From Microvelia longipes (Eukaryota > Arthropoda > Insecta > Hemiptera > Veliidae): a stretch of 64,000 nucleotides of DNA. Shown here one piece after another: positions 15,640-29,400 of this stretch; the first letter of the stretch is position 1, and each line of letters starts with the position of its first letter. The translations under genes were made by a program, and so were the position numbers. Where the stretch lies: contig JACMZG010001913.1 in NCBI GenBank assembly GCA_018340805.1, forward strand, positions 39,681,115-39,745,114. Direction: 5' to 3'. The notes below the pieces were generated by a model. It was not told the origin of the DNA, searched no databases, and saw only the letters and a program-made list of their open reading frames with translations.

Positions 15640-18180
15640 CTTATTCTTAATTCTAGTGATCTCCCTCTGATAAAAGGGGCAAACTGAGTCTTTTATTGAG
15701 TGGTCACTCTGTCTTTTGGTCTCTCGGCAGGGCCCACAGGAGGGTTTTTTATTTGCCGCTTTTTCAGGGCAATCATTGTAGACATGTCCTTCAAGAGAAC
15801 AGAACCCACAGACTTTTTGCTTTTGACGGACATTCTGAAACTGAGTGCCCTATCCGAAGACACCGAAGGCAGCGAGATACCCAATTATAATTCCTAACTT
15901 CTAGTTTAGACCATTCAATGTTAATCTCTTCTTTTTTTCTAGGAATATTTGTTTCACCTCTTTGGGAACAAGCACTACCCATCTTACAAATTTCCCACCA
16001 CGGACCCAACCACAAGGAAGAGTAAATTGAGGGATTATTTTATCTTTTATGTCTGCTCTATTTTTAAACTGATCAAATTTCACAATATTTTGTTTATATA
16101 TATCCTCTTTCAATTCAGCTTTACTTAAGGGTGCATCAACGCCTATTATAACAATAGGCTCTCCCTGCTCTGCTGGGAGTTTAGCACATAAACCAAGACT
16201 ATTTAGGTCTTGGCATTTAATGATTTTATCTCTATCCTCTACAGAGCCACATTCTAAGGCAAAAGCTACACCTTTTCTTTTGGCGTACATATTTTTGACA
16301 TTTACATTAGATAATTTAGGTTTTAACTCGGTTAGAATTTGTTTCCTAAGTTTGTCTATTTGTTCTTTAATTTCATTACATTGATCTAAATTTGTCTTAT
16401 CAAATGTACCGGAGTAATCCGCAAATTCAATAATGACTGATTTGTTTAAATCAATCATCTTTGTCTTTGTTTGGGGAAGAGATGGCAGTTTTAGAATTAG
16501 GATTTGGATCAGGGGAAGTGGACCAGGAGGTTTAGGGCCTGCGGGAGAAGGCCCTGGTGTTGGGCAGGGCAAAGGAACTGGGAGTTGGAGGTGTGGGATT
16601 TCCGTTCAAGTTCCTCACAGCACTCGCAAAGGAACCACTGCCCCCATTCCTCCCATATACTTTATCTGTTATCTGACTATTTGGACCTTGATAATAGTTT
16701 CTGCTACATTCTAGTTCAGTAGCCTTGGCGCAGATTCTGTTGCCGCAGCGGGTAACTTCAAGTGCTAGACTGGTTACATTAGTTCTTACAACTCTTAAGG
16801 AGTCTAAAATCACTTTAATTTCTGTCTTAGATATTTTATGGTCTGAACTAGAGTCAGTATTAAATAAATATTTTACAAACGTTTGTTCTAATTTATCTAA
16901 ATTTCCTAAGGCAGACTCAGTTGCCCCTTTACCTATATCTCTAAACTTATCTATAAAAGTATGGTCAGCAGTTGTCTTCGCTGGGCTGTCGTTCTCATCT
17001 CTTCTTTCTTTTTTCTTTGCTTCTTCTTCTTTCCCTCCGCCAACGAGTGATCTAAGTAAAGGTTGTGGATCTTCTTCTTAAACTATCACTACTTTCATCT
17101 ACAGAAGGCTTTAACCAAAGGTGAGGTTGAAATTTACTCGCGTATTGCCTTCACATTCTTTGATATGGCGAGGGACTAGCGAGACTTGACCCTTCTGTTC
17201 TTCTTCACTAACTTGACATCCCTCTTCAATTCCTGGTCAAGATCCTCTTTACTGCCATGTAGTGGTATTACTACGGCGTAAGGGTCTCGGGGTCTGGCCA
17301 GCGACCTTCATTACCTTCTAGCTCTTCAACTATGGGGGGCATGCTTGTTCTCGGAGCAGCTCTGGGCCCCTTGCTGTTTTTTTGACTTTTTAACTGGTTC
17401 CTCAGATGTTTTAACAATTATTTCACCCCTGCTTTATTTATTAATGGTTTCTAACTCTTTATCTCTGAGAGCTAAAAGTTTTTTGACTTTTATTGTAGTC
17501 CTTTTTGGACTTGAGTATATCTTCCTCGTTCCTTTAGCTCTTAATTTGCCTATAGGAGAAGAGTCTCTCCGCTACTCTTTTTCAATGGAGTAGTGCTTTT
17601 TAACCTGATCCTTCCAGTCTCTACAGGCCATCATTAACCTCTTCGCATTACCAGACTGGATCATATACTTGACTCCTTGTTCCTTCTGATCTATTGACAT
17701 TTCAATTTTTCCTTAGGTTCAGGAGCCAATGCCTTAATTAAGCTAGGCAAAAATCCGTCTTGTACTGGAGGGGGTTTGACATACACTGTTGTAACTGTAG
17801 ACCCCAGCAGATTTTATTACCTGGTTGATCTATCAGAGAACAGTAAATAGTCTTGGCAAAGGTGGAGGCAATAGTACATATCTCATCATTCTGAACACTG
17901 ACGGCGTCTCTGATACAAATTGCTCCGCAATGCTACCCGAATTAACGCTATACTTTCCACTACCTCCGAAGGAAGTAATTGAGCAACTCGAAAGAGTGTT
18001 ACTCCTTACACTTTGAGCCAAAAACCCATCCCAGCTCAAACTATCTGTTCCTTCACTCCAGGATTCATCCGGTTTACAAAAGAAAGAGTTTGCGCTACTG
18101 CAGCGCCCCATCACTGGAGTGCTGGTTGCTGCATTGCTAAATGAGCCATTTAGCAAGGGTTGAGTACTTGACATACTCAT
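15640..18180 (-). pseudogene. Retrotransposon ORF1: gag-like protein with CCHC knuckles (frameshifted)
   Basis: Near 15830-15870 the minus strand encodes CLRCLRIGHSVSEC, and near 15780-15810 CGFCSLEGHVYNDC. Both are C-x2-C-x4-H-x4-C knuckles; a third Cys pair (CGPC) follows. About 15900-16400 encodes a region with predicted helix followed by a basic stretch. Such ORF1 proteins bind the element's RNA. The most upstream ATG in a sensible frame is at 18180, beginning MSMSSTQPLLNG, in a Ser/Thr-rich stretch. The central part (16.8-17.8 kb) is lysine- and serine-rich and crosses several frames, so the exact extent of the protein is uncertain. The plus-strand open frames over this stretch are shadows. 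Confidence 0.7.
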
Positions 18181-18260
18181 CCCTTACCTGAGAAGTCACT
18201 GACAAAATTTTAGCAGGTTTCAATAGAAGTGACGCTTTGGACCAAAATAGTTGCCAAGAA

Positions 18261-18883
18261 TAATCTTGGCACTCCTTTATTTATATATAGAAGGCTTGTT
18301 GTTTTGAGATACACAAATTAAAAATCTGTCATGTCATCTTAATGAATAAAACAATTGATGTTCTCAAATAAATATAAATATTGATACTCACAAAACAGAT
18401 TTGTTTGTATAGCTGACAAGTGCAGTTAGATTTAATTCATTTGGGTCATTAAATCAAATTTAAACTGCTTACTATGCACTAAATAAAATTTTAATAGTCT
18501 TACATACACTTTAATATAGAGATTTTCCTAAAGTTCAACTTAAAGAAACACGAGCATATATTAAGTCTACACACATAAAAACTTCAGACACGAAAGATAC
18601 ACATTTTACGCGATAAATTGCAAAATTTCACCACTGTTAAAGAAACCGATCACAAAGAAATTAAACATTTCTAAAGGAGCTTCTAGAACACGTCTTAACT
18701 GTAAGACTGTCCAATTAGAACTACGTAATACCTTGTTCTACCGTTATAACTTTGGTTGACGACGTCATATTTGTTTTACGCACAATAGACCTTTAAACCT
18801 CCTTAACTTCTGGTAAAATAAAGAGTTTCGTTTCGATTTGAAAAAAGTTTTCGAGAGTTATCGTTCACCATACAAAACAATAG
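18261..18883. other. Non-coding flank of the retrotransposon
   Basis: AT-rich, no open frame of note and no recognised repeat. Confidence 0.35.
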
Positions 18884-18922
18884 ATCTTGTATATATATAC
18901 GTGTACATAAATATAATATATA

Positions 18923-18974
<52 letters not shown>
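18884..18974. repeat. (TA)n microsatellite
   Basis: About 90 bp of TA-rich repeat, partly interspersed with ACGTG and AAATA at its left end. Confidence 0.85.
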
Positions 18975-18977
<3 letters not shown>

Positions 18978-20228
18978 TGGCATCAGGAAGCCAATCTAAA
19001 TGGATCCTCCTCTCACTCCCCTCTCAACATCCGTCATCCGAACCGGAACAACCTCATAAGCGTCATTTTCTCGGTGAAACTCGCTAAAACTGGTTTAAAC
19101 AGGATTTGAGATAGTTCAAATTGTATATCAATGCAATTTAGTAAAGTTATATGATGAGCAAAATATATTGTTTTAAATAATAATTATTTTTAAAATCAAC
19201 AAAATAATTACGTTTGAAAAAAAGTCATTTTTGATATCAAACATAGATAAACAAAAAAAAAAATAGGAAATACTCTTAAGTTGATTGAAAACGTTGGGAA
19301 GATATCGTCAGATAATGAATAAGCTCTGTTAAGTTTGAAAACATCGGCTTGAGGCCAGGTTTCATAAAGATTATGACTAACTACGTACGTATGCTGGATA
19401 AGAGAAAATTTAAAGGTACAACATGTATGTATAATACTTACCAACTATAATGCTTGTTAGAGTGTATCGAAGGATGTTCAACAGTGTTTTTGTTGATTCT
19501 ATTTGTTAAGCACCCTCTTAGCATGAAGTTTATCCAGTCCTTGTTGCCTGGATTTAATGGTATATGTTGAGTCACTTAATTAACTGCGTAGGCTTCCTCG
19601 GTTATTGTCATGAAGATTTAGGTCTTCCGGTGGTGACCGCGTCAATGTAGATGAAGAACCTGACGTTTCGCTTCCACTGTGGGAGGCATCTTCACGGATG
19701 TAGGACGTCATGGAATGCTCACAAGGCTGAACTGAGTCACTTAGCAGCTCAGTGTAACGGCGTGACTGCTGCTTGAGTAGAAGTTGTACTCGAGGAAGGG
19801 TACTCTTCCTCTCTTATGATGCTTATTTATTGAAACACCTGAGAGTTTTGACTATCTTTGTGCCATTCTTGATGCTTATAAATAACTATTTGGATCCCAT
19901 AATTGCGAAGCAAGATAGCAAGTTTGTTGAGATTAAAAATTTTGTTTTTTAACTACCTTTGAAGTTGAAAATTAAAATTTTACTTCAAGAGTATCAATAA
20001 TCACCATAATGATGACCTAGACAAATCAGAATCAGATCTTACTTTTTGTTCATGAGGTGCTGAATCAATGAGAATTCCAAAGGAAATTCGCCTGGCTTGC
20101 TGACTTCAACGCCAGAATTGTATACAGCGTGAGCACTTTTATCGAACCTTCTCTCTGACCCGATATCTTTAATATTATGCTCTTACCATTTTGAATTTAC
20201 CCCACGAATGATGTTAATAATAATAATA

Positions 20229-20236
<8 letters not shown>
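18975..20236. other. Non-coding sequence with a repeat-like GACGTTTCGC motif
   Basis: Around 19655-19700 the phrase GACGTTTCGCTTCCACTGTG followed by GGAGGCATCTTCAC resembles a motif common to many insect interspersed repeats. A similar phrase (GTTTCGACAGTATATCTGTC, then ATCTTCAG) occurs at 60207-60235. No gene is seen. A promoter for the gene starting at 20421 would have to lie here or further upstream behind a 5' non-coding exon; I cannot identify one. Confidence 0.35.
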
Positions 20237-20295
<59 letters not shown>

Positions 20296-20302
20296 ATATA
20301 CT
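20237..20302. repeat. (TA)n/(GT)n microsatellite
   Basis: TA dinucleotides followed by a short GT run, immediately upstream of a pyrimidine-rich tract and candidate splice acceptor. Confidence 0.9.
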
Positions 20303-20316
20303 TTTTTTCTTGTTTA

Positions 20317-20420
20317 GGATATACGAGGATCTATAAGGGCTTCTAGAAATGCAAGGCAACAAACTTAATATTCTCTTGGATGTACTCATTGTTTTTAGTA
20401 GTTTATAAGAAAAGCATCTA
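20317..20420 (+). promoter_or_regulatory. Candidate 5' UTR segment with two upstream ORFs
   Basis: A good acceptor-like tract (TTTTTTTCTTGTTTAG) ends at 20316, so the leader may begin in an upstream exon. Two short upstream frames precede the main start. One of 19 codons runs from the ATG at 20349 to a TAA at 20406-20408. The other, 13 codons from the ATG at 20380, ends in a TAA at 20419-20421 that overlaps the main ATG by one base (TAATG). Such an arrangement could dampen translation or allow reinitiation; that is inference. Confidence 0.45.
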
Positions 20421-23400
20421 ATGACAAATCAAAATCGCAGTTTTCAAGTGATTGGTATTGGTAGAGATCGTAAACTCCCTCAGAGTTATCTAAGCAAAAA
20501 TAAGATATTTTATAGATCTATAAAAGACAATATTTCGTTTAAAACCTTAAACACAACAGAAAGAATTAATAGGTACAGTGTACTGAGTGGTCGACTAGAG
20601 AACTCGTTACATAACGATGACTCCGATAACGATGCTGAAGACTTTTACACTCCTAACGTTCGGTGGGATCCACAAAGTAAGAACGTAAACTGTACGAGAA
20701 CGAACAGTGGAAACATAGCTAGACCAATTCAAAGTAAAATCTTTTGTCTGAATGCAAGGACTGTTCCCAAATTAGAAAGATTTAATGATGAATCACAAAT
20801 TACGAATAAAAGTCAACCTTGTTATGGAATTACTGGTTCGCCATTTAAATCATCGAGTAAATCGGCAGCCCGTACAAAAACAGCTGCCGAATTGCTAACA
20901 GTTGTTGAAAAATCTGATCGAATAATGACAAGACTAAAGAATAATTCGAAGGGATTAAATAAAAAACCAAACGGTATCATGGATTCAGAAAGATATGTCA
21001 ACACGAACATGACACATACGACGAATGGGTTTTCTGATCTTCAAAGTAATCAGTGTAATCCCCTTAGGATTGAGAGAACTACAGAAATGGCGGAAAATTG
21101 TAGTGCTAAATCTATGATCTGTCTCGCAAGAATCAAACGGACTTCTAAAGACGCCGTTGCTAATAATACTCTTCAAAACGTTTTCCCTGAAGATCTCCAA
21201 CTGAGTGACTACTGCCGAAATAGCAATATATCAACGTTACAGCCACATAACAATCGAGTCATTCAAAGTATTACTTCTGGTAATTGCTCAAAAGAATCTA
21301 TGTCGCCAACATCATCCGACGATTCTTATAGATTCAAATTTCCAAATTCTAATAGAAAGAGGGAGGAAAAACTAAGAGGCGTTTATAAAGTTGTCAGTGA
21401 TTCAAATGGCACTAGCTCTTATGGCAATAACAGCGAATCTACTTCAAACTTATGGTGCTTATCTAACAAACAAGACGTGTTTAGCTGTGATAAGAATATA
21501 AGAGACGATAAGGCATTCAGCTCGAAGAAGTTTCAAACATTAAAACAACCCTACGATCTTAAAGTATCGAAAGCTGAAACTGAAAAGGCTTCAGGATCAA
21601 GCTCAACAGAGAGCTTTTTTCCCACTTGCTTCGAAAATAAAAATCAAACTATCAAAAATACCTCGGCTAAAGATAGAATTAAAGGGATGGACACCCAAGC
21701 AGTGTTGATGTATCTTAGTGAAACATTGATTGACAGTGCTGAACAAGCCGAAATGCGGCTCATGCAAAAAATAAAAGAGTATAATGACTTGGTTTGCAAG
21801 TGAGTTGCTATTATGAGTTGCAATATTTTAAATTTAGATAACCACTATAAGGACTGAAATGCTCTTTGAAATTGCTGAAATGTTGCGAAGACTATATTGC
21901 TCCTATAGTCTCTACGATTATATATTTCATTTTTGTCCAGAACTATCTAGATGCTAATATAGGACAATTGATACTTATTTATATTTTGTAACGAAATATT
22001 CAATCAGGTATATACATACACATCCATCAGGAAGATTACTTCATTCCTTTATTATTCATACACTGCATTAATCTCGTATGTAGGATTAGTATTAATAGGA
22101 CGAGAAGACAAAACCAGGCAAGTAGGCCACTTGGTTATTTTTTTTTATCTTTAAACCCTTCTTGCCAACCTTCATTTTTCCAGCTTATGGTTGTGATAAT
22201 TGTCTCAATTTACTACTTTGTAAATCAAATAAGAAGGAAATACATTTTTAACTTCCTCGGGTTAAGAATGTCTTTCCAGCTAAGATAAATGTTGATAAAA
22301 TTATAAAATATAATTCTTCTTTGTTTACAATGCAATGTCTTAGACCGTGACGTGAAATGGGTGTGAAGGATACGCTGCAAGGCGGTAAAAGGTGGATTCC
22401 TCATCATCCCTTTATTTTTGGCATCTACGATTAGGAACGACATCGATATTTCTTTATTTCTATTTTAGAGATCCTCCAGAAAGGAAAGTGAAAGATTTCT
22501 GTTGTCAAGTTGAAACTTTAGATCCTAGACAAGATATTGAGAAAAGGCTTAACGAAATAGCAGAAATACATCAGCAAGAATTAATCGAAAAAGACGAAAA
22601 GTATTTTGTTTAAATAATAAATAAGTATGATGTATGTGTAATGTCTATAATACATGCGTATTAACATATGCATGTAAGGCTATATCCTAAACGCTAAAGA
22701 CTAAAGCCAAGAAATGAGGTTTCTTGTAATTAGTTATAGTATAACACACGGTTATAATCAGTTGACAGCGTGGGAAAATAATGCAAGGGAGCCAATTTGG
22801 TTAGTCCTGGATGTAAAACCACGCGCATAATTTTATATCAAGCCAACCTCATTGGTTCCTCGACACTATTTTCCCACGCTATTAACTGTTATAACAGTGT
22901 GCTATGCTGTAATAACAAATAGTGTTAAATCATTTTTATCCAGTAAATGATATTTATCTGTACCAGACTGGTGCGGTTGAATTAAACCATCAAGCAGTTA
23001 AATTTATCTATCTGCAAGTTCTGTTTTTCTGAAGCATTAAAAAAATATTAGTATTTTTTTAATGCTTCAAAAACAGAATCCTTAAGAAATCCTTAATAAT
23101 TCCTTTTTTAAAATACTGCAGTAGACAGCTGTATTATATTCCTGAAGTTGACATCCTAGACCCATATTATGACCTCGATTTCGAAAAGAACTCGTGTGAC
23201 TATATTTTTGGGAATTGTACAATAGACTTCCAGTCGCAGTGCAAATGGGGTCTATCCTCGACTCCAACCCCAATCATCAATATTATTGGGAATATGACAG
23301 TTAATTAATTAAATAAATCAAATTTAAATTGTATTCCCTGATTCTGGAGACTTATTATTATTGTAAACTAGAATTTAATTTTTGTATTTATTTTAGAATC

Positions 23401-26400
23401 AAAGAACTTGAAAACGGAAGGAAAAAGTTGAAACAATTAGTCAAGAGATTAATTGGGACCGCTTCAAAAAAGGTAACTAGGTATAGTTTTTTACCTGACT
23501 ATACTTTTTAATAAATCATGACAAATTATTTTTCGTTTCAACGAATTACTGATGGTTGTGGTGTTTGCGTTGATATAAATATTTATATATCATATAAATA
23601 ACTCATAAAACTATAATCATAAAACTATACTCCTAGACGCCAGAAAAGAATCTGATCCACAGATACTATACCGCTAAACCTCCCTCCTCCGCTCCCTCCC
23701 TTCCCTTATGGAGTGTAAGGTAAAGTCAGTTTTAACGAAATTTTACTTCAGGAGTTGTTTTCCACCTTTATAAAAGTGAAATAACATTGGAGATCTCACG
23801 ATAAATTGATAGGAAAGAAATATATAGCGGATCCCAAAATAAAGTTTTGAGGGAATTAGCACCATTTTAGTGTGGGATTGTACTGGAGGAGGGGAAGAGA
23901 GAGTTAATATTATCTTTGAAACATAAAGCATCGTCTTCAATTCACTCTTGTTTCTCAGGCCCCAGCAGAACCTGAAGTAAACGTTGCAAATTCCGTGTCA
24001 TGTCCACATAAGATACTGAATGACAATAATCAGGCTGAGAAGAATGAAACTAAGAATGGAAATGAGGAATTACTTCAAGCTTTACAACTTGAGAACCGCT
24101 TACTCAGAACGCTTGTCAAGGTATTTTCTTTAAACCAGGGGTATATACGCAAAGCGTGGTCCATGGATACCTCGAGGTCCGAGGAAAGATTTTAGGAGGT
24201 TTGCGAGCTAATAATAAAACTATACCAAAACCTGTAGAGTTAATAAGCTTAACTTAGCTTTCTGTGAATACTTAATGTACCACTAAGCCAACACTATATT
24301 GACCCCAATAATTTACAGCTATGATAAATAAGAAATTTAATAAACAAGATTATATTTATCGGCATGACGTTTTGTAATATTCGCAAAGAATGCAAGTGAA
24401 TCAGGTAATAAACTTGGAATGTGCTTGCTTAGTTGAGATTAAGGAACTTATATAAAGGGCATTATAAAGAATCACATGAGGCCTTACCAATATAGCCACA
24501 TATTGTAACCTCATTGAAACCTAGAGCTAGTAAATGTTATAATAGATAATTTTTTTCGTCTTCCCGCACATTGCGTTTAATTTTGTAATTTAAAATTGCT
24601 GTACAACTGTTTTTTGTACTGTTTGTTTGATTATTCAGGAACTCAGCAGCGTTCCACCCCGCCAAGTAAAGAAGTAAAGTTAAATAAGTAAAATACCCCT
24701 CTTAGTCAGTAAAAAAAGTCAAAAATCTACTTAAGCTGTCAGTGTTTATTATACTGTACGCAACTAAGTAGGGGTTTTGAGGGTCTGTAGCGTGTAAACA
24801 GCTATAATTACATAAATATTATTATAATATCTTTAAAGGGTGTGCCTTGTAGATAAAAAAACATTTAAAGTAGAAGAGGAGAAAAAAAGGGTTGAAGGTG
24901 TCTTTTTTTACTTCCTAATCTTCTTGCACTTTTTGACGCACCAACAGCCTAAATTACAGAATGGATTTTGACGTATGAGGACTTTTTGGATTCATCTTAT
25001 AATCATGTGCTTTCCTACCTAATAAAATATCAAATTCGACATTTCTACGCTGAACGCGGAGCTTGAAACTAAGCTAGCGAACGCTACTTTTATATACATT
25101 GGCCGCCACCTGCACTCTCTACTATTGAATGGATTTTGGTGTTAGAGGACTTTTGGATTTGTCTTATGGATTTTAACATTTCTGTATCAATAAATCCTAA
25201 ATTCATAATTCCTATGTTATGAATTTATAAAACAGAGCTTGAGAGTGGTGTATACAATACCTTGACTCCCTTTAATTACAGCTTTATCTACAACACGTAT
25301 CATGTTTACTTCTGTTTTTACATTAAACAGGATCCGTACAAAAAGACGTAAAATCTTACCAAAAACCACTTACGTGGTAAAAAAAACTCTCCGCCAAGTA
25401 TTTCGTCCAAAAAAGTAGGGAAATCAAATTGTCTGTCCTGTCAAGTCATGCCTGTTTTGGTTGAAGACTGTCATTGGCGTTTCAATGTGAATTTGTTAGG
25501 TTGGCAGTACTAAAGGGCCTTATTTAAATTGAGAGCCAGTCATCAGCTTTTTATCCTTGTCAGCGTCCCAGAAAAGTGAATCAACTGTAGAGGTAGTGTT
25601 GGCAAGGGTATATAGGCTGTAGTTCCTATCTGATTCGTACCCTTATCGCTTTATTTATTTATTTTATTTGTATATTCCTGGATATATGGAGGTAAGTAAA
25701 ACTGCTGCAATTATGACGACTGCTAAAATCTGTTATAATTAATCTCTATACGAACTCCTAAATTGTTTGATATCTCAATATATACCACAAGAAGCTATAC
25801 AACTCGTGCACACTGCAGGCACGCCGCCTAGGAGAAGAAGCTGATGATTGCCTTTAAATTAGGCTTTTTAGTATTGCCAACCAAACAACTTCACATTGAA
25901 ACGTCAATGACAGACCAAAACGGACATGACTTAGAGGGAAGAAAGTCGATTTTCCTAATTTTTTGGACCGAAAACATGGTGGAGAGTTTTTTTTTACCAC
26001 GCAAGTGTTTTTTGGTAAGATATTGTGATGGTTCACTGGCTACTTTTTCTGTTTAAAATTGTATCCTATAGTGCCTCTCTAGTAATAATATTACTATAAA
26101 TTGATTCATCACATTACACTAAAACTTACATAAAATTTAGTCACCACACGAAAATGAATAACAAAATCTGGCATAATATGTTTATAACTTGACCATATGA
26201 AAGGTCCAGAGCTGTGTTACGCATTGTTACTTGTCCGAGTTAGTTGGGAGGGGGTTGCGTAAGTTTCTTTTACACGGGTGAAGTATAACAGGTTTCTTGC
26301 CTAGTATAATTGTTCCTTGGTCCAGAATATGTACCGCCTCTTTTACTTTACCTCTTGCTGTTTTCAAGGAAATGAAATCTGAGTTAGAGCAAGAAAATGC

Positions 26401-29400
26401 AACAATTTTAGCCTTGGCTAAAAAGCTTGAACTTAGCTTGGCTCAACAAAAGAATAAAGAAATTGACGCTGAGATAGTGAAAAAACTTGAAAACAAGGTA
26501 TCAAAGTATTAGATTAGAGTACCTGTACAATATATAGGTATAATATAATACCTACCTATAAATATATAATATAATACCTATTATATATAAGTATATATAT
26601 TATATATAGTTACTCTACATTAGATCAATTTTATTAACGTTTTTAAAGGATAGGGGAAAAATACTCTGTATACTTAGTCAATACCCACTCAAATAATTAT
26701 TTTTGTATAAGTAAAACGTTAATTCTGCTCTTTGGTTATTATAGTACGACACATAGCTAAAATCAGTTGACAGCGTGGGAAATAATGCGAGGGAGCCAAT
26801 GAGGTTAATAGCTGAATGGTTAACGACGCAGTTATTATTATTAATTATTATTATTATTAAAAGATTGGGGTTGGAGTCGAGGATAGACCCCATTTGCACT
26901 GCGACTGGAAGTCTATTGTACAATCCCCTCAATTGGTCCAGGTCAGAATAATCCTTTTCCTGGACTAGTCTAGGATCTTTTGACCAGTGATTCATTGGTA
27001 GAGTCAAACTTAGAGAGAATGCTGCTACAAAGTTGGTGAACCTTTGAAAGGCTAGGCTTCACATCTCAGAAGTATGTGAGATGCAGTTTCAGTTTCCGAT
27101 TCACAAAGCCTACACACTGGGTTATCTTTAAAGATACCAATGGTATGGAGATGTTTTCGGAGGTGACAGTGACAGTCAGTAGTCCAGTTACTGTTCTAAG
27201 GTCCCTTCTGCTGAGACTCAGGAGGTCCTCAGTTACTTTGGGACTGGGTCTTTTAACATAAGTTTACTGTGCCTCATGCCTGAGGATTTGTTCCAGTGGT
27301 GCAGGTGATTGGTTAAGAGCCAATCTTTAATTACACCTTTAGCTATAGCTTCGGTATGGCTACTATGGGTTCAGGGCCCACAGGAGTGGTCTCAGACCCT
27401 TTTTTGCAAGGATGTCTGCTTGCTCATTACCTTCAATTCCCTTATGGCCAGGCACCCATCTGATTGCTACATCGTTGTTGAGTGACAAGGTCAGAAGGTT
27501 TTGTAAGCACTCCCAGACAAGCTTGGAGTTGACTTTGTATGAACCAAGAGCTTTAATGGCAGCTTGGCTGTCAGTAAAAATATTTATAGAAGTCTGATTA
27601 GGATTCTTTTTAATATTTTCTATTAGACAGGCATTAATAGCAAATATTTCTGCCTGAAACACTGTGCATACTTTCTAAAGGAAATGAGGTTTGAGATTTG
27701 CATGAGCCTCATATATGCCACTCCCAGAGCCACAGTCCATCTTAGATCCATCTGTATACCATACAGTGTCACCAGAGGATTGAGGTGGTTCCCCATTGAA
27801 ACTATCACAACTGAGTGTGAAAGGGTTTTTCATAGGAGTAGAGGGTGGTCATGTAATCAGAGTTCATAGATAGTATGGGACTCTGAATTACATTCACTAT
27901 TTTGGAGTGACCTCTAATGGTAGGATCTTCCAATTCCCACTGTTCTGCAGTCTGTAAGCCGCCAACCTAGCCTCACTCTTTATAATAAGATCAAGGGGCG
28001 GAAGGCTCAGCATGACTTCTAGAGCAGTAGTTGGTGCTGAGTTCATGGACCCTGTAATGGATAGACAGGCTAAGCGCTGAACTGAGTTCAGTTTGATAAT
28101 TGCGGTGGTTTGATTGACTTTAGGCCACACACAAAGGCACAATAGGTAATAATAGGTCTGACCACCATTAAGTAAAGCCATCGCAATACTTGAGGTTTAA
28201 GTCCCCAGATTTTACCTACAGCTCTTACGGACTGTCATTAAGTCAGTTTGGCTTTATTAATTATTTTATCCAGCTGTTGATTCCAACTTAGCCTCTTGTC
28301 AAGGATTACTCCGAGATATTTGACCTGGTCAGATAGCTGTAGTTGTTCACCAAACAGTATAGGGGCCTCACAGAGTGAGGTTTTGTTTGTTTGGTGAAAA
28401 TTACAAGTGCAGTTTTTGGCAGGATTGATTGAAAGTTTTACCTGTTTGCACCAGTTCTCAATCAGCCTTATCGGTGTTTGAATTACTTCTAGGGCTGTAT
28501 TAATGAATTTGCCAGGAATAAGGATGACTATGTCATCAGCGTACCCTATAGCAAAGAAGCCTTTACTGTTAAGACAGCAGAGTATGCCGTCCACCACAAG
28601 GCTCCACAGTAGAGGAGACAAGACTCAACCCTGCGGGCATCCCCTGGTGACTCGGGCTTCAGCCGTCTCTCCAGCCACAGAAGCTATAACATTTCTACTG
28701 AGAAGCATAGTGGCTATCCATCTACAGACAGATTCTTCAACACCACGCTCTCTCAGAGAGGAGAGTATAGTTTGGAAAGATGTGTTATCAAATGCTCCTT
28801 CAATATCGAGAAAGGCGCCAACAACACATCCTTTGCTTTCAAAAGCAGCTTCAATCTTATTAACAACAAGATGTAATGCGCTTTCGCAAGATTTGCCAGC
28901 TTGATATGCAAACTGATATTTGTGCAGCGGCTTGGTAATCAGCGCTGTTTCGCGAATGTGTCTGTCAATAATCTTCTCCATTGTTTTGAGAAGAAAAGAT
29001 GACAGACATATTGGTCTATAGGCCTTACCCTCCGTGTATGAAACACGTCCAGGTTTGGGTATAAAAAACCTTGGCAGATTTCCAGAGTTCAGGAATATGA
29101 TTTAGAGCTATACTTGCTCTGAAAATGCTACAAAGTAAGGGAGCCAGAGTGTCCAAGCCCTGCTGTAACAGGGCTGGGTAAATACTGTCCGGTCCAGGAG
29201 ACTTGTAAGGTTTAAATGAGTTTACTGCCCATTTGACCTTGTCAAGTGTTATAATTGAATTGGCAACAGCCCAGTCAGGAGCTTTATCTATAAAAGAGAA
29301 GCCCTGATTGGTCTCTGTTTGATCATTGTTTTGATCTACAATTACAGAGTCTGGGAAGTGTGTCTTAAGAAGAACCTCCACAGTTTTCTCGGCCATTGTG

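Larger units (their letters stand above)
11880..18260 (-). mobile_element. Non-LTR retrotransposon (I/R1-like, RNase H-bearing), nearly full length
   Basis: Read on the minus strand, the order is ORF1 with CCHC zinc knuckles (about 18180-15640), then ORF2 with an endonuclease, a reverse transcriptase, an RNase H and a terminal C-C-H-C motif (about 15590-11959). This is the architecture of I- and R1-group elements with ORF2 RNase H. The total of about 6.4 kb matches a full-length element of the group. The 3' end on the plus strand is near the TAGTAGTAAGTAGTAGTAAT tract at 11868-11887. I could not find a clear target-site duplication, so both boundaries are approximate. Both ORFs are interrupted by frameshifts. 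Confidence 0.85.
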
